A stretch of DNA of 40,361 nucleotides from UBA5399 sp964592125. GTDB lineage: Bacteria > Bacillota > Clostridia > Christensenellales > Christensenellaceae. Below, in pieces: positions 23,356-32,547 of this stretch; position 1 is the first letter of the stretch, and each line of letters starts with the position of its first letter. The notes beneath the pieces are model-generated. The model saw nothing but the letters and a program-made list of their open reading frames with translations. It did no database searches and was not told where the DNA came from. The position numbers and the translations under genes were made by a program. Where the stretch lies: positions 1 through 40,361 of the forward strand of contig CAZQBV010000014.1 of assembly GCA_964592125.1 (NCBI GenBank). The letters run 5' to 3'.

Positions 23356-23618
23356 TCCACATGTTTGGGAATTACTTTTCCTGAAAATGTGCATAAAGTA
23401 ATCTTTCGTTTCTTTTTAAGAAAAGACACAAAAAAGTTAGCCACATTTTATTCTTGAAATGTGAACAGCAAATAGCAAGGTTATCCAAATGTTATTGGTA
23501 CAGTAGTGTATGCTGCAGGTACCTGTACAATGCGGAAAAATGAATGTATCCACAACATTCACATGGCCTATTACTATGAATATGACCTAATATAAAGAAA
23601 ATGGATGGAGGAGACACG
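23356..23618 (+). other. oriC: Intergenic dnaA-dnaN, probable second half of oriC
   Basis: There is no gene here. Near-consensus DnaA boxes in the opposite orientation to the upstream cluster occur at 23353-23361 (TAATCCACA), 23437-23445 (TTAGCCACA), 23481-23489 (TTATCCAAA) and 23546-23554 (GTATCCACA), each with one mismatch. An AT-rich stretch at about 23396-23460 could be the unwinding element. This matches the bipartite origin layout of Bacillus. Confidence 0.6.
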
Positions 23619-24716
23619 ATGCGTTTTACATGTGCAAAGACTGAACTTCTACAAGCTGTAGGTATAGCCAACAGGGCTGCCGCTAAGATGCAAAAATCTA
23701 TATTGGAATGTATTTATTTTTCTTGCGAGGGGGAAACCGTTACTTTACGCGCTACAGATATTGCACTTTCCATAGAAACCACAATGGGCGCACAAATAGA
23801 AGAACCGGGCAGTGCGGCAATTCCTGCTAAAGTGCTATACGAAATTATAAACCGTTTTCCAGATAGCGATGTTTGCTTTGCAAGTGTGGGGGAAAACACA
23901 ATGGAAATCAGTTGTTTGAATTCCAAAGTGGATTTGCAATTGATGAATGCAGATGAATTTCCTGTATTTCCTGCTTTGGTGGATAGCCAACAAATAAAAC
24001 TGCCACAAAACATATTAAAAAAGATGGTGCAGCAAACGATTTTTGCTGTGGCAGTAACTGAGGAAAAACCGATTCTTACCGGTTTGCTGTTTGATATGGA
24101 GAAGGATAGCCTTACCATGGTGGGTATAGATGGATACCGCATGGCTGTGCGCAAGCAAATGGTGATTTCGGATATGGAATGTTCCTGTGTGATTCCTTCC
24201 CGCACGTTAAGAGAGGTTTCGCGCATTATAGACGATACGGAAGAAAATGTAAAAATATCGGTTTCGGGAAATATGGCACTGTTTGAAATAGAAAAAACAA
24301 ATATATATACAAGGCTGCTGGAAGGTGAATTTATACGCTATCGCAACCTATTGCCAAAGGACTATTCTACCAGCATTAAGGTGGAAACTGATATGTTGCT
24401 GGGCAGTATAGAGCGTGCATCCATATTGGCAAGGGAGGGTAGCAACAACGTGATTCGTTTTGAATTGCAGGAAAAAGTACTTTCTATCACTTCCAATTCC
24501 GAAATGGGTAAAATTGACGAAAAAGTGCCTATGGAAATGGATGGTAAGGATTTGAAAATTGCCTTCAACGCAAAATATATTTTGGATGTGCTGAAAAATG
24601 TGGATGACCAAGAGGTTAATATGTTATTTAATACCGAAATTAGCCCATGCGTGGTGAAAAAAGAAGGCGAGGGTGCGTACGAGTATTTGATACTTCCTGT
24701 GCAAACCAGAGACTAG
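23619..24716 (+). CDS. dnaN: DNA polymerase III subunit beta (sliding clamp)
   Basis: A 365-residue clamp with three repeated domains, starting MRFTCAKTELLQAVGIANRA and with the usual first-domain strand TVTLRATDIALSIET. The later YRYKN-like stretch reads EFIRYRNLLPKDYSTSI, and the end YEYLILPVQTRD is the family's C-terminal strand. The frame extends six codons upstream, but GGAGGAG lies 5 bases before the ATG at 23619, which gives the standard N terminus. It is followed by recF after 7 bases. Confidence 0.96.
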   Translation: MRFTCAKTELLQAVGIANRAAAKMQKSILECIYFSCEGETVTLRATDIALSIETTMGAQIEEPGSAAIPAKVLYEIINRFPDSDVCFASVGENTMEISCLNSKVDLQLMNADEFPVFPALVDSQQIKLPQNILKKMVQQTIFAVAVTEEKPILTGLLFDMEKDSLTMVGIDGYRMAVRKQMVISDMECSCVIPSRTLREVSRIIDDTEENVKISVSGNMALFEIEKTNIYTRLLEGEFIRYRNLLPKDYSTSIKVETDMLLGSIERASILAREGSNNVIRFELQEKVLSITSNSEMGKIDEKVPMEMDGKDLKIAFNAKYILDVLKNVDDQEVNMLFNTEISPCVVKKEGEGAYEYLILPVQTRD

Positions 24717-24723
24717 GCCGGTA

Positions 24724-25803
24724 ATGTATATTACAAAAATAAAGCTAGTGAACTTTAGAAACTATGAAAAGCTGAATTTGCAGGAAATTGGCCAGGGCTT
24801 GCAAGTGGTGTATGGCAAAAACGCACAGGGCAAAACCAATTTAATAGAGGCCATACACATTTGTGCAAATGGAAAGTCTTTTCGTGTGTCTGGCGATGCA
24901 AAAACAATTGGCTTTGGTGGCGAAAGCGCCTATATTCTGGTGGAATATGTGCGTGGTGGTCGTAAAAACACAATGGAAGCGCTGATAGAAAAATATCGTA
25001 AAAGTTTCAAGGTAAATGGGCTACCAGTTAAAAACATAAAAGATATGCTGGGGAATCTTCTGGTGGTGGTATTTTCCCCAGAAGATTTGAAAACGGCAAA
25101 GGAATCACCGGGGTTGCGACGTGCCTTTCTGGATGGAGAAATATCCAAAATACGTCCATCCTATGTGGATGCACTGAAAAAGTATTCTTCTATCATTGCA
25201 CAAAAAAATGCTTTGCTGAGGCGGCGCAATAGTACGGGGATTCCCGATTTGCTTGCAGCCTATAATGATCAGCTGGCAGGATATATCAAAATTATACTAA
25301 AAAACCGCATTTCCTATGTGAAAAAGCTGAATGACTTTGTAAAAGAAACGCATTTGCAAATATCTGGAGGCAGTGAAAAAATAGAAATAAAGTATCGTGC
25401 CGGCATTGTGCAGGAGAACGTTGCGGCACAGCTGGAACGGCTGATGTCTAGAGAAATAGAGGATTTTGCCTGCAATACAGGCCCCCACAGGGACGACCTA
25501 GACATACGTGTAAATGACAAGGATGTGAAAAGCTATGCCTCTCAGGGGCAGCTAAGAACGCTGATGCTGGCAATTAAACTGGCTTGCCTTAAAATATTGG
25601 AGGAGAGCGCCGGGCATAAGCCTATACTGCTGCTGGATGATGTTTTTTCGGAGCTGGATGAGCTGAGAAAACAAAACCTTTTGCGGCAATTGTGTAACAT
25701 GCAAACATTCCTAACCACAGCACAACAAATTGATGCATCTGAATTGCCACAGACAAGTGAAATATTGGTAAAAAATGGGCACGCCAATCTGAAAAAACTG
25801 TAA
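24724..25803 (+). CDS. recF: DNA replication and repair protein RecF
   Basis: A 359-residue SMC-like ATPase that acts at gaps and stalled forks with RecO and RecR. The N-terminal LVNFRNYEKLNL and Walker A YGKNAQGKTNLIEAI (about residues 35-49) are followed by FSPEDLKTAKESPGLRRAFLD. The C-terminal signature SQGQLRTLMLAIKLA and Walker B PILLLDDVFSELD are present, and length is normal. It starts 7 bases after dnaN without a strong RBS, so it is likely translated by coupling. Confidence 0.96.
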   Translation: MYITKIKLVNFRNYEKLNLQEIGQGLQVVYGKNAQGKTNLIEAIHICANGKSFRVSGDAKTIGFGGESAYILVEYVRGGRKNTMEALIEKYRKSFKVNGLPVKNIKDMLGNLLVVVFSPEDLKTAKESPGLRRAFLDGEISKIRPSYVDALKKYSSIIAQKNALLRRRNSTGIPDLLAAYNDQLAGYIKIILKNRISYVKKLNDFVKETHLQISGGSEKIEIKYRAGIVQENVAAQLERLMSREIEDFACNTGPHRDDLDIRVNDKDVKSYASQGQLRTLMLAIKLACLKILEESAGHKPILLLDDVFSELDELRKQNLLRQLCNMQTFLTTAQQIDASELPQTSEILVKNGHANLKKL

Positions 25804-26059
25804 AAAACCTTTCTTATTATATATTAATATGCTATAATATATGCATAGAAATGTTCTTCCATTGCCCCTGTAAAAAGCGGGTAAAACAAAGGACAATCTG
25901 TGTTTTTTTGTTTATTGGGCAATGTTTGCAAAAAAAGCATTCACAATGCCAGAGTAGAACAAAAAAAGGATTCTATTTTTTTATATGAAAAGAATAGGAA
26001 TAGGAACTATATGGCTTTTGCCGTATTGCGTATGTTGAAAAAAACCGGAGGATAGATGT

Positions 26060-26338
26060 GTGATTTTACATTTGGGAAGTGACTGCTTTGTAACGTCAAA
26101 TAGCATACTGATGATCCTTGACTATGAAGAGGCTGTGAAAAATCAGGACACAAGCCTTTTTTTAAAGGGATTGCAACAATTGTATGTTTGTAAAACAATG
26201 AAATCCAAATCCATTGTAATTACAATGGTGAATAAGGAGACCAAAATGTATGTATCGCCCATTTCCCACAAAACGCTGTTGAAACGCAGCCAAGCCCCAC
26301 AGGCTATGGATCAACTGGTAAGGATAGAAGAAAATTGA
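26060..26338 (+). CDS. remB: DUF370 / RemB-like protein (extracellular matrix regulator family)
   Basis: A 92-residue small protein starting at GTG (MILHLGSDCFVTSNSILMILDYE), with GGAGGAT upstream. It fits the DUF370/RemA-RemB group; RemB (YaaB) of Bacillus lies in this same place between recF and gyrB. RemA is a DNA-binding activator of biofilm genes; the role of RemB is less clear. A 14-codon ORF (26011-26055) ends inside its RBS region. The 250 bases from recF to here hold a TATAAT (25833-25838) but no matching -35. Confidence 0.85.
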   Translation: MILHLGSDCFVTSNSILMILDYEEAVKNQDTSLFLKGLQQLYVCKTMKSKSIVITMVNKETKMYVSPISHKTLLKRSQAPQAMDQLVRIEEN

Positions 26339-26487
26339 AATTCATTTGCTGTATAGGCTGGGTTTTACAGAAAAGTGAAAATAGAGAGGTTGCCAGTGAA
26401 TGAAAATGAAATAGAATAGGTTGGCACCACTATTTTTATGTGGATACTACTGTATAAAATAGATTTGTGTAAAGGAGAAAGATATAG

Positions 26488-28422
26488 ATGCAAAACGAAC
26501 ACGAGCATGAACAATATGACGAGAGTCAAATTCAAATTTTAGAGGGATTGGAACCGGTGCGCAAACGCCCCGGTATGTATATAGGATCTACAGACCTGCG
26601 CGGCTTGCACCATTTAATTTATGAAATTGTGGATAATTCTATAGACGAGGCCATGGCAGGCTATTGCAACGAAGTGGAAGTGGTTCTGCATAAAGACGGC
26701 AGTGCCTATATTGCGGATAATGGCCGTGGCATTCCTGTGGGAATTCACCCGGATGCGGGGGTTTCTTCGCTTACGGTGGCGCTTACCATACTGCACGCAG
26801 GGGGTAAGTTTGGCGGCGAAGGCTACAAAGTGTCCGGTGGCTTGCATGGCGTGGGTATGTCCGTAGTGAATGCGCTTTCCTGCAAGCTGGTGGCCACAGT
26901 GAAGCGTGAAGGAAAGGTGCATCAGCAAGAGTTTTGCCGGGGGGAACAGGTGGATGAACTGAATGTGGTGGGGGAGTGCGAGCACACGGGCACTGCCATA
27001 CAGTTTTGGCCGGATGAAGAGATATTTGAAGATGTAAACTTTGTATACGATACATTGAGAAGCAGATTGCGGGAAATGGCTTTTTTAAACCGTGGTATAA
27101 AAATTACCCTGCGGGATTTGCGAGGGGATGAGCCACACGAACACGTATTTCATTACGAGGGCGGCATTGTTTCCTTTGTGGAATATTTGAATAAAAATAA
27201 ATCGCCATTGTTCCCACAGCCGGCTTATTTTGCCACGGAAAAGGGAACTTCCCAAGTGGAAGTGGCCATGCAGTACAACGATGGCTATCAGGAAAATATT
27301 TTTTCCTATGCGAACAACATATCCACACACGAGGGCGGCACGCATTTAAACGGATTTAAAAATGCGTTAACTCGCGTGATAAATGACTATGGTAAAAAAT
27401 ATAAAATATTAAAAGACAACGAGCCCACACTAACCGGGGAAGACATTCGGGAAGGACTGACCGCTATTATTAGTGTGAAGCTGGTAGAGCCGCAGTTTGA
27501 GGGACAAACCAAAACCAAGCTGGGCAACAGCAATATGCGTGCGCTGGTGGATTCGGCTGTGGTAGAGGGGCTTACTGCCTTTTTGGAAGAAAACCCACAG
27601 GTATCCCGCATTATTGTGGATAAATGCCTAACGGCAAGACGCGCGCGGGAAGCGGCACGCAAGGCAAGGGAGCTTACCCGGCGCAAAACAGCGCTGGAAT
27701 CTTCGGCATTGCCCGGTAAGCTGGCAGATTGCAGTGAAAAGGACGCCAGCAAGTGTGAACTTTTTATTGTGGAGGGAGACAGCGCCGGCGGCAGTGCCAA
27801 GCAGGGCAGAGACAGGCAGTTTCAGGCAATATTGCCCTTGCGGGGAAAAATACTGAACGTAGAAAAGGCACGTAGCGACAGGGCGCTTGCCAACAACGAA
27901 ATTAGAGCCATGATAACTGCCTTTGGCGCGGGCATGGGGGAAGAGTTTGACGAGGAGAAGCTGCGCTATCATAAAATTATTTGTATGACGGATGCAGATG
28001 TGGATGGCAGCCACATACGTATACTGATGTTAACCTTTTTCTACCGATACATGCGTCCGCTGATAGAAAAGGGCTATGTGTACATTGCACAGCCGCCGCT
28101 TTACAAAGTTTCCAAAAAAGGGCTGGAGGACAAATACCTCTATCAGCCGGAGGAACTGGAAGCCTATATGAAAGAAATAGAAAGTATGGGAGGCAGCAAT
28201 GCCACGCCCACAGTGCAGCGGTACAAGGGGCTGGGTGAAATGAATGCGGATCAGCTTTGGGATACCACAATGGACCCAAATACGCGTACCCTATTGCAGG
28301 TGAAGATGGAGGATGAATTTGAAATAGAGGAAACCTTCAGCATACTGATGGGCGACAATGTGGAACCACGGCGAGAGTTTATAGAGGAAAATGCCAAGCT
28401 GGTAGATGATTTGGATGTGTAA
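26488..28422 (+). CDS. gyrB: DNA gyrase subunit B
   Basis: A 644-residue ATPase subunit of gyrase. The GHKL ATPase domain shows EIVDNSIDEA, DNGRGIPV and GGLHGVGMSVVNAL. The transducer domain follows with QTKTKLGNS, then the TOPRIM domain with EGDSAGGSAKQGRDR and DADVDGSHI, and the C-terminal QRYKGLGEMNADQLWDTTMDP. The RBS is AAAGGAG. Length is standard for Gram-positive GyrB without the proteobacterial insert. It pairs with gyrA, 146 bases downstream. Confidence 0.97.
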   Translation: MQNEHEHEQYDESQIQILEGLEPVRKRPGMYIGSTDLRGLHHLIYEIVDNSIDEAMAGYCNEVEVVLHKDGSAYIADNGRGIPVGIHPDAGVSSLTVALTILHAGGKFGGEGYKVSGGLHGVGMSVVNALSCKLVATVKREGKVHQQEFCRGEQVDELNVVGECEHTGTAIQFWPDEEIFEDVNFVYDTLRSRLREMAFLNRGIKITLRDLRGDEPHEHVFHYEGGIVSFVEYLNKNKSPLFPQPAYFATEKGTSQVEVAMQYNDGYQENIFSYANNISTHEGGTHLNGFKNALTRVINDYGKKYKILKDNEPTLTGEDIREGLTAIISVKLVEPQFEGQTKTKLGNSNMRALVDSAVVEGLTAFLEENPQVSRIIVDKCLTARRAREAARKARELTRRKTALESSALPGKLADCSEKDASKCELFIVEGDSAGGSAKQGRDRQFQAILPLRGKILNVEKARSDRALANNEIRAMITAFGAGMGEEFDEEKLRYHKIICMTDADVDGSHIRILMLTFFYRYMRPLIEKGYVYIAQPPLYKVSKKGLEDKYLYQPEELEAYMKEIESMGGSNATPTVQRYKGLGEMNADQLWDTTMDPNTRTLLQVKMEDEFEIEETFSILMGDNVEPRREFIEENAKLVDDLDV

Positions 28423-28568
28423 GTGCAGAAATGCACTATGAATAAACTGGACAAGCTGAAGTGTGCGAAACGGTAGATCTTGCAGAATTTGTCCATAAAT
28501 TTGGAAGAACCAACCGATGGGACGCAAGTGCCCACAGGTGAATAATACAGCAACAGGAGAAAAAGATT

Positions 28569-31157
28569 TTGGAGAATGTGGATAAGCATATAATACCAAT
28601 AGATATCAATTACGAAATGCAGAAGTCCTTTATATCCTATGCAATGGCGGTGATTATAAACCGCGCCCTGCCGGATGTACGCGACGGACTGAAGCCTGTG
28701 CATAGGCGTATATTGCACTCTATGGGGGAGCTGGGCGTAACCAGCGACAAGCCCTACCGCAAAAGCGCACGTATAGTGGGTGATGTGCTGGGTAAATATC
28801 ACCCGCATGGCGACACTGCCATATACGACAGCATGGTGCGTATGGCGCAGCCCTTCTCTTTGCGGCATATGCTGATAGACGGGCATGGTAACTTTGGATC
28901 TGTGGATGGCGATGGCGCGGCAGCAATGCGTTATACAGAGGCGCGCATGGCCAAAATTACCATGGAAATGATGCGGGATATAGACAAAGACACTGTGGAT
29001 TTTATTCCCAACTTTGACGAAACTGCGGAGCAGCCTGTGGTGCTGCCTGCGCGTTACCCCAATTTATTGGTGAATGGCACAGGCGGTATAGCTGTGGGTA
29101 TGGCAACCAACATTCCCCCGCACAATTTGGCAGAAACCATAGATGCCACAGTGGCACTGATAGACAACCCGGAAATTTCTACAGATGACTTGATAGAAAT
29201 ATTGCCGGGGCCGGATTTCCCCACCGGGGGCATTGTGATGGGCGTTTCCGGCATTCACTCTGCATACAAAACAGGGCGAGGCCGCATACGCGTGCGTGCA
29301 AAGGCGGAAATAGAGCCTATGGAGGGCAGCGGAGACAGGGAACGCATTGTTGTAACGGAAATTCCCTATCAGGTAAACAAATCCACATTGATAGAAAAAA
29401 TAGCCGAACTGGTGCACGAAAAGCGTGTGGATGGCATTGCCGACTTGCGTGATGAGTCGGATAAGGATGGCATGCGCATTGTGATAGAGCTGAAACGCGG
29501 CGCAAATGCCAATGTGGTGCTGAACCTGCTATACAAGCACACCCAAATGCAAGATACCTTTGGCGTGATTATGATTGCGTTGGTGGATGGGGAGCCACGC
29601 GTGCTTACATTAAAGCAAGTGCTGGAATATTATATAGAGCATCAAAAGGAAGTGATAGTACGCCGCACCAAATTTGAGCTGGAAAAGGCAGAGAAGCGTG
29701 CGCACATACTGGAAGGCTTGCTGCGGGCGCTGGACAATATAGATGAAATTGTAGAACTGATAAAAAAATCTCCGGATGCGCAGCGCGCCCGTGCCGCTTT
29801 GATGGAGCGTTTTAGCTTTACCGAAGTGCAGTCGCAAGCGATATTGGATATGCGTTTGCAAAGGCTGACAGGGCTGGAGCGCGATAAGCTGCAGGCCGAG
29901 TTTGACGAGCTGATGAAGCGTATAGAGCACTTTAAAGCCATTTTGTGCACACCACAAATGGTGCTGGACATTATAAAGGAAGACCTACTTGAGATTAAAG
30001 GAAAGTATGCCAACCCACGGCGTACCGAAATTACATTTGACGAGGATGATATAGACCTGGACGAGCTGATTGCCCGCGAGGATATGGTGGTAACACTCAC
30101 ACACTTTGGCTATGTGAAGCGCATTGGCCTAGATACCTACCGTGCACAGCGCAGGGGTGGTGTGGGCATTGCTGCAATGTCTACCCGCGAGGAGGACTTT
30201 GCCGAGCAGGTGTTTGTAACCTCCACGCACAACCAGTTGCTGTTCTTTACCAACAAGGGTAAGGTTTACATGAAGAAGTGCTATCAAATTCCCGAATCCA
30301 GCCGTACGGCAAAGGGCACAGCCATTGTGAACTTGCTGAACCTGGATGCAGATGAAAAAGTATCGGCAGTGTTCCCCGTTTCGGATTTGGAAAAGGACAC
30401 GAACTTGGTGTGCATTACCAAGGGCGGCATTATAAAGAAAACGCCTTTCTCTGAATATCAGAACATACGCCAAAACGGTCTGCGGGCAGTAAACCTGCGC
30501 GAGGATGATGAGCTGATTGCCGTGATGGAAACGGATGGCAGCCAAAGTATAGTTGTGGGAACGCAGCAGGGAATGGCCATTATATTCAAAGAAGAGGATG
30601 TGCGCACAATGGGCCGAGTGGCCACGGGCGTGCGTGCTATCAAGCTGCGCACGGGTGATTGTGTGGTGGATGCCAGCATTGCCGAGCAGGACAAGCAAGT
30701 GTTGGTAATTACTCAAAATGGCTATGGCAAGCGCACACAGATTGACGAGTATCGCCTGCAAACCAGAGGCGGCATTGGTCTAAAGGCCATGAACATTACC
30801 GAGAAAACCGGCCAGATGGTGGGTTTAAAAATGGTGGATGGCAGCGAAGAAATAATGCTGATAAACGATGCGGGCGTGGTGATTCGCATGAATGTGGAAG
30901 AAATTTCGCTGATTGGCCGTAGCACGCAGGGTGTTCGGCTGATGCGTGTGGATGAAGAAACCAATGTGGTGTGTGTGGAACTGATTGTGGAGACTGAGGG
31001 CAACAACGATGCCGATGCCCAGGAAGCTGTGGCAGAGGGCATGGAAAAAGCCGAAGGCAACGCCACTGCAAGCGAAGATGATGCAGAACAGGCGCTAACA
31101 GAGGCCATAGAACGTGCAGAGAATGAAGCCGAAACAGATTCTTCCAATCTGGATTGA
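28569..31157 (+). CDS. gyrA: DNA gyrase subunit A
   Basis: An 862-residue breakage-reunion subunit. Catalytic Tyr122 lies in AAAMRYTEARM, and the quinolone region HPHGDTAIYD has Thr83 and Asp87 (Escherichia coli numbering coincides). Thr is common at this site in Clostridia. The C-terminal six-blade domain begins after about residue 500; its GyrA box reads QRRGGVG, with Val where Lys or Arg is usual. The last 45 residues form an acidic, Ala/Glu-rich tail. The start is TTG (MENVDKHIIPIDI), with GGAG 9 bases upstream; no better start exists. The 146-bp spacer after gyrB has no gene over 60 residues. Confidence 0.96.
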   Translation: MENVDKHIIPIDINYEMQKSFISYAMAVIINRALPDVRDGLKPVHRRILHSMGELGVTSDKPYRKSARIVGDVLGKYHPHGDTAIYDSMVRMAQPFSLRHMLIDGHGNFGSVDGDGAAAMRYTEARMAKITMEMMRDIDKDTVDFIPNFDETAEQPVVLPARYPNLLVNGTGGIAVGMATNIPPHNLAETIDATVALIDNPEISTDDLIEILPGPDFPTGGIVMGVSGIHSAYKTGRGRIRVRAKAEIEPMEGSGDRERIVVTEIPYQVNKSTLIEKIAELVHEKRVDGIADLRDESDKDGMRIVIELKRGANANVVLNLLYKHTQMQDTFGVIMIALVDGEPRVLTLKQVLEYYIEHQKEVIVRRTKFELEKAEKRAHILEGLLRALDNIDEIVELIKKSPDAQRARAALMERFSFTEVQSQAILDMRLQRLTGLERDKLQAEFDELMKRIEHFKAILCTPQMVLDIIKEDLLEIKGKYANPRRTEITFDEDDIDLDELIAREDMVVTLTHFGYVKRIGLDTYRAQRRGGVGIAAMSTREEDFAEQVFVTSTHNQLLFFTNKGKVYMKKCYQIPESSRTAKGTAIVNLLNLDADEKVSAVFPVSDLEKDTNLVCITKGGIIKKTPFSEYQNIRQNGLRAVNLREDDELIAVMETDGSQSIVVGTQQGMAIIFKEEDVRTMGRVATGVRAIKLRTGDCVVDASIAEQDKQVLVITQNGYGKRTQIDEYRLQTRGGIGLKAMNITEKTGQMVGLKMVDGSEEIMLINDAGVVIRMNVEEISLIGRSTQGVRLMRVDEETNVVCVELIVETEGNNDADAQEAVAEGMEKAEGNATASEDDAEQALTEAIERAENEAETDSSNLD

Positions 31158-31215
31158 CGTACAAAAACGAATATGCTAAGCTGGGGATATAGTACAAAAG
31201 CATGAGGGAGCCAAT

Positions 31216-31793
31216 ATGGACAAAACGGAGCTAAAACAAATATTGGACGGAGTTTCCGAGCTGCTGGATGTAAAGCTGGAGGCAGGTCTTGCGCCTATCA
31301 ACAATCGTCTGGACAGTATGGACGCTCGGTTGAGCCGTGTGGAGCTGAAGCAGGAAGTGCATGATGACAACTTTGGCGTGATACAGGAAGTGCTTGGCGT
31401 AATGAACAACCGTATGGACAATATGGAAGGCCGCATGGAAAACATGGAAGGCCGCATGGAAAACATGGAAGGCCGCATGGAAAACATGGAANNNNNNNNN
31501 NNNNNNNNNNNNNNNNNNNNNNNNNNNNNNNNNNNNNNNNNNNNNNNNNNNNNNNNNNNNNNNNNNNNNNNNNNNNNNNNNNNNNNNNNNNGGAAAACAT
31601 GGAAGGCCGCATGGAAAACATGGAAGGCCGCATGGAAAACATGGAAGGCCGCATGGAAAACATGGAAAGCCGCATGGAGAACATGGAAGGCGACATACGG
31701 GGAATAAACAATCGTATGGATCATATGGAAGGCGACATACGGGAACTGAAACATGGGCTGCTGGACACACAAATGCGGCTGGCCACAAAGTAA
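31216..31793 (+). CDS. Heptad-repeat coiled-coil protein, interrupted by assembly gap
   Basis: It opens MDKTELKQILDGVSELLDVK, with GAGGGAG 5 bases before the ATG. A tandem repeat MEGRMEN (21-bp unit) runs up to and beyond a 100-N gap, and the protein ends with INNRMDHMEGDIRELKHGLL and a basic tail. Met and Leu recur at heptad spacing, so this is a long parallel coiled coil, probably soluble. The frame on the right side (31599-31793) is offset by the placeholder gap. Repeat phase predicts a true missing length of 8 + 21k bases, which restores one frame. Function is not recognised. The repeat count, and so the length, is unknown. Confidence 0.75.
31492..31591. other. Assembly gap (100 N)
   Basis: Exactly 100 N lie inside the 21-bp tandem repeat, the usual placeholder for a join of unknown length. 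The collapse was probably caused by the near-identical repeats. Confidence 0.98.
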
Positions 31794-31824
31794 AAATTCT
31801 ATTGAATAAAACAATGTTATAAAA

Positions 31825-31855
31825 AAAGAGGGCTTTTGCGAAAAGTCCTCTTTTT
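31825..31855. terminator. Bidirectional terminator
   Basis: AAAGAGGGCTTTT (31825-31837) pairs with AAAAGTCCTCTTT (31841-31853), with one G-T pair, around the loop GCG. There is a T-run on one side and an A-run on the other. It separates the convergent coiled-coil and methyltransferase genes. Confidence 0.8.
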
Positions 31856-31875
31856 AACTTAAAATCTATAGTGCA

Positions 31876-32547
31876 TCAATCTTTTTTGGCATACATCACT
31901 GCAAAGTGGCTGTACTTATAAATACAGTCTACATCTGCAAAACCGGCATCCCTTAGCCATTGCAGCTGATGCTCCATGGGGGATGGGTCATCGTAGCGTA
32001 TTCTTTCGTAGGCCTGTGCAATTTCATCTTCTGTTAGTCCCGCATTTTCCAGCTTTTCATCCCGCAGTGTTTCGTGTAGTTTCTCCACATTGGCGGAACG
32101 GCTCAGCACTTGGTCTATGTTCAAGAAGATGCCGCCCGGTTTTAGCCATGTGTAGCATTTGTGGTACAATGCCTCTTTGTCCTGTGCAGTTAAATGGTGT
32201 ATGGACAACGCCGAAATAATAACATCAAATTTTTGCGGAAAATCGTACATGGTATAATCCGCATTGATATAGCTTGCAATTCGCCCGGCAAATCGCTTTT
32301 TAGCCACTTCCAGCATTTTTTCGGCAAGGTCTATCAGTGTTAGCTGTGCATGCGGATACTTTTCCAGCACAAAAGCGGAAAAAAGCCCTGTGCCTGCGCC
32401 TATGTCCAATACTTCTGGTGTATCTGTTTGCAACTGCAGGTAGTCCAGCGGCAGGCTATATAAATCGTCAAAACAAGGTATCAGCCTGCGCCGCTGGGCA
32501 TCGTATTCATTCGCAACAAAGTCAAATCTTTTTTCTATGCCAGTCAT
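31876..32547 (-). CDS. Class I SAM-dependent methyltransferase
   Basis: A 223-residue methyltransferase. Motif I VLDIGAGTGLFSAFVLEKYP lies at about residues 46-65, followed by the acidic LIDLAEKML, the NADY region and the motif FDVIISALSIHHL, then LKPGGIFLN. The substrate is unknown; the family covers small-molecule and quinone methyltransferases. Its ATG at 32547 overlaps the TGA of the upstream acyl-CoA ligase (ATGA), and the nearest GGAG is 14 bases away, so it is probably translated by coupling. A longer frame from 32583 would run inside the ligase gene and was not used. The tight pairing suggests the two act together. Confidence 0.82.
   Translation of the reverse strand: MTGIEKRFDFVANEYDAQRRRLIPCFDDLYSLPLDYLQLQTDTPEVLDIGAGTGLFSAFVLEKYPHAQLTLIDLAEKMLEVAKKRFAGRIASYINADYTMYDFPQKFDVIISALSIHHLTAQDKEALYHKCYTWLKPGGIFLNIDQVLSRSANVEKLHETLRDEKLENAGLTEDEIAQAYERIRYDDPSPMEHQLQWLRDAGFADVDCIYKYSHFAVMYAKKD

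Noticed and set aside
25986..26008. Shared AATAGGAATAGG upstream of remB and upstream of the hybrid kinase (about 34370)
   Set aside because: The match is short and low-complexity, with no common promoter spacing around it.
28425..28441. Hairpin AGTGCA / TGCACT after gyrB as a terminator
   Set aside because: There is no T-run, and gyrA follows in the same direction without a clear promoter, so read-through is more likely.
28251..28886. 211-codon minus-strand ORF over the gyrB-gyrA junction
   Set aside because: It is antisense to two conserved genes and has no family features.
31416..31713. CRISPR-like direct repeats
   Set aside because: The 21-bp units are back to back with no spacers, are in frame, and encode a heptad coiled coil; there are no cas genes nearby.
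31176..31814. Minus-strand ORFs across the tandem repeat (His/Phe/Ala-rich products)
   Set aside because: They mirror the repeat on the other strand, have no RBS and run through the N gap; the plus-strand frame has an RBS and coiled-coil logic.
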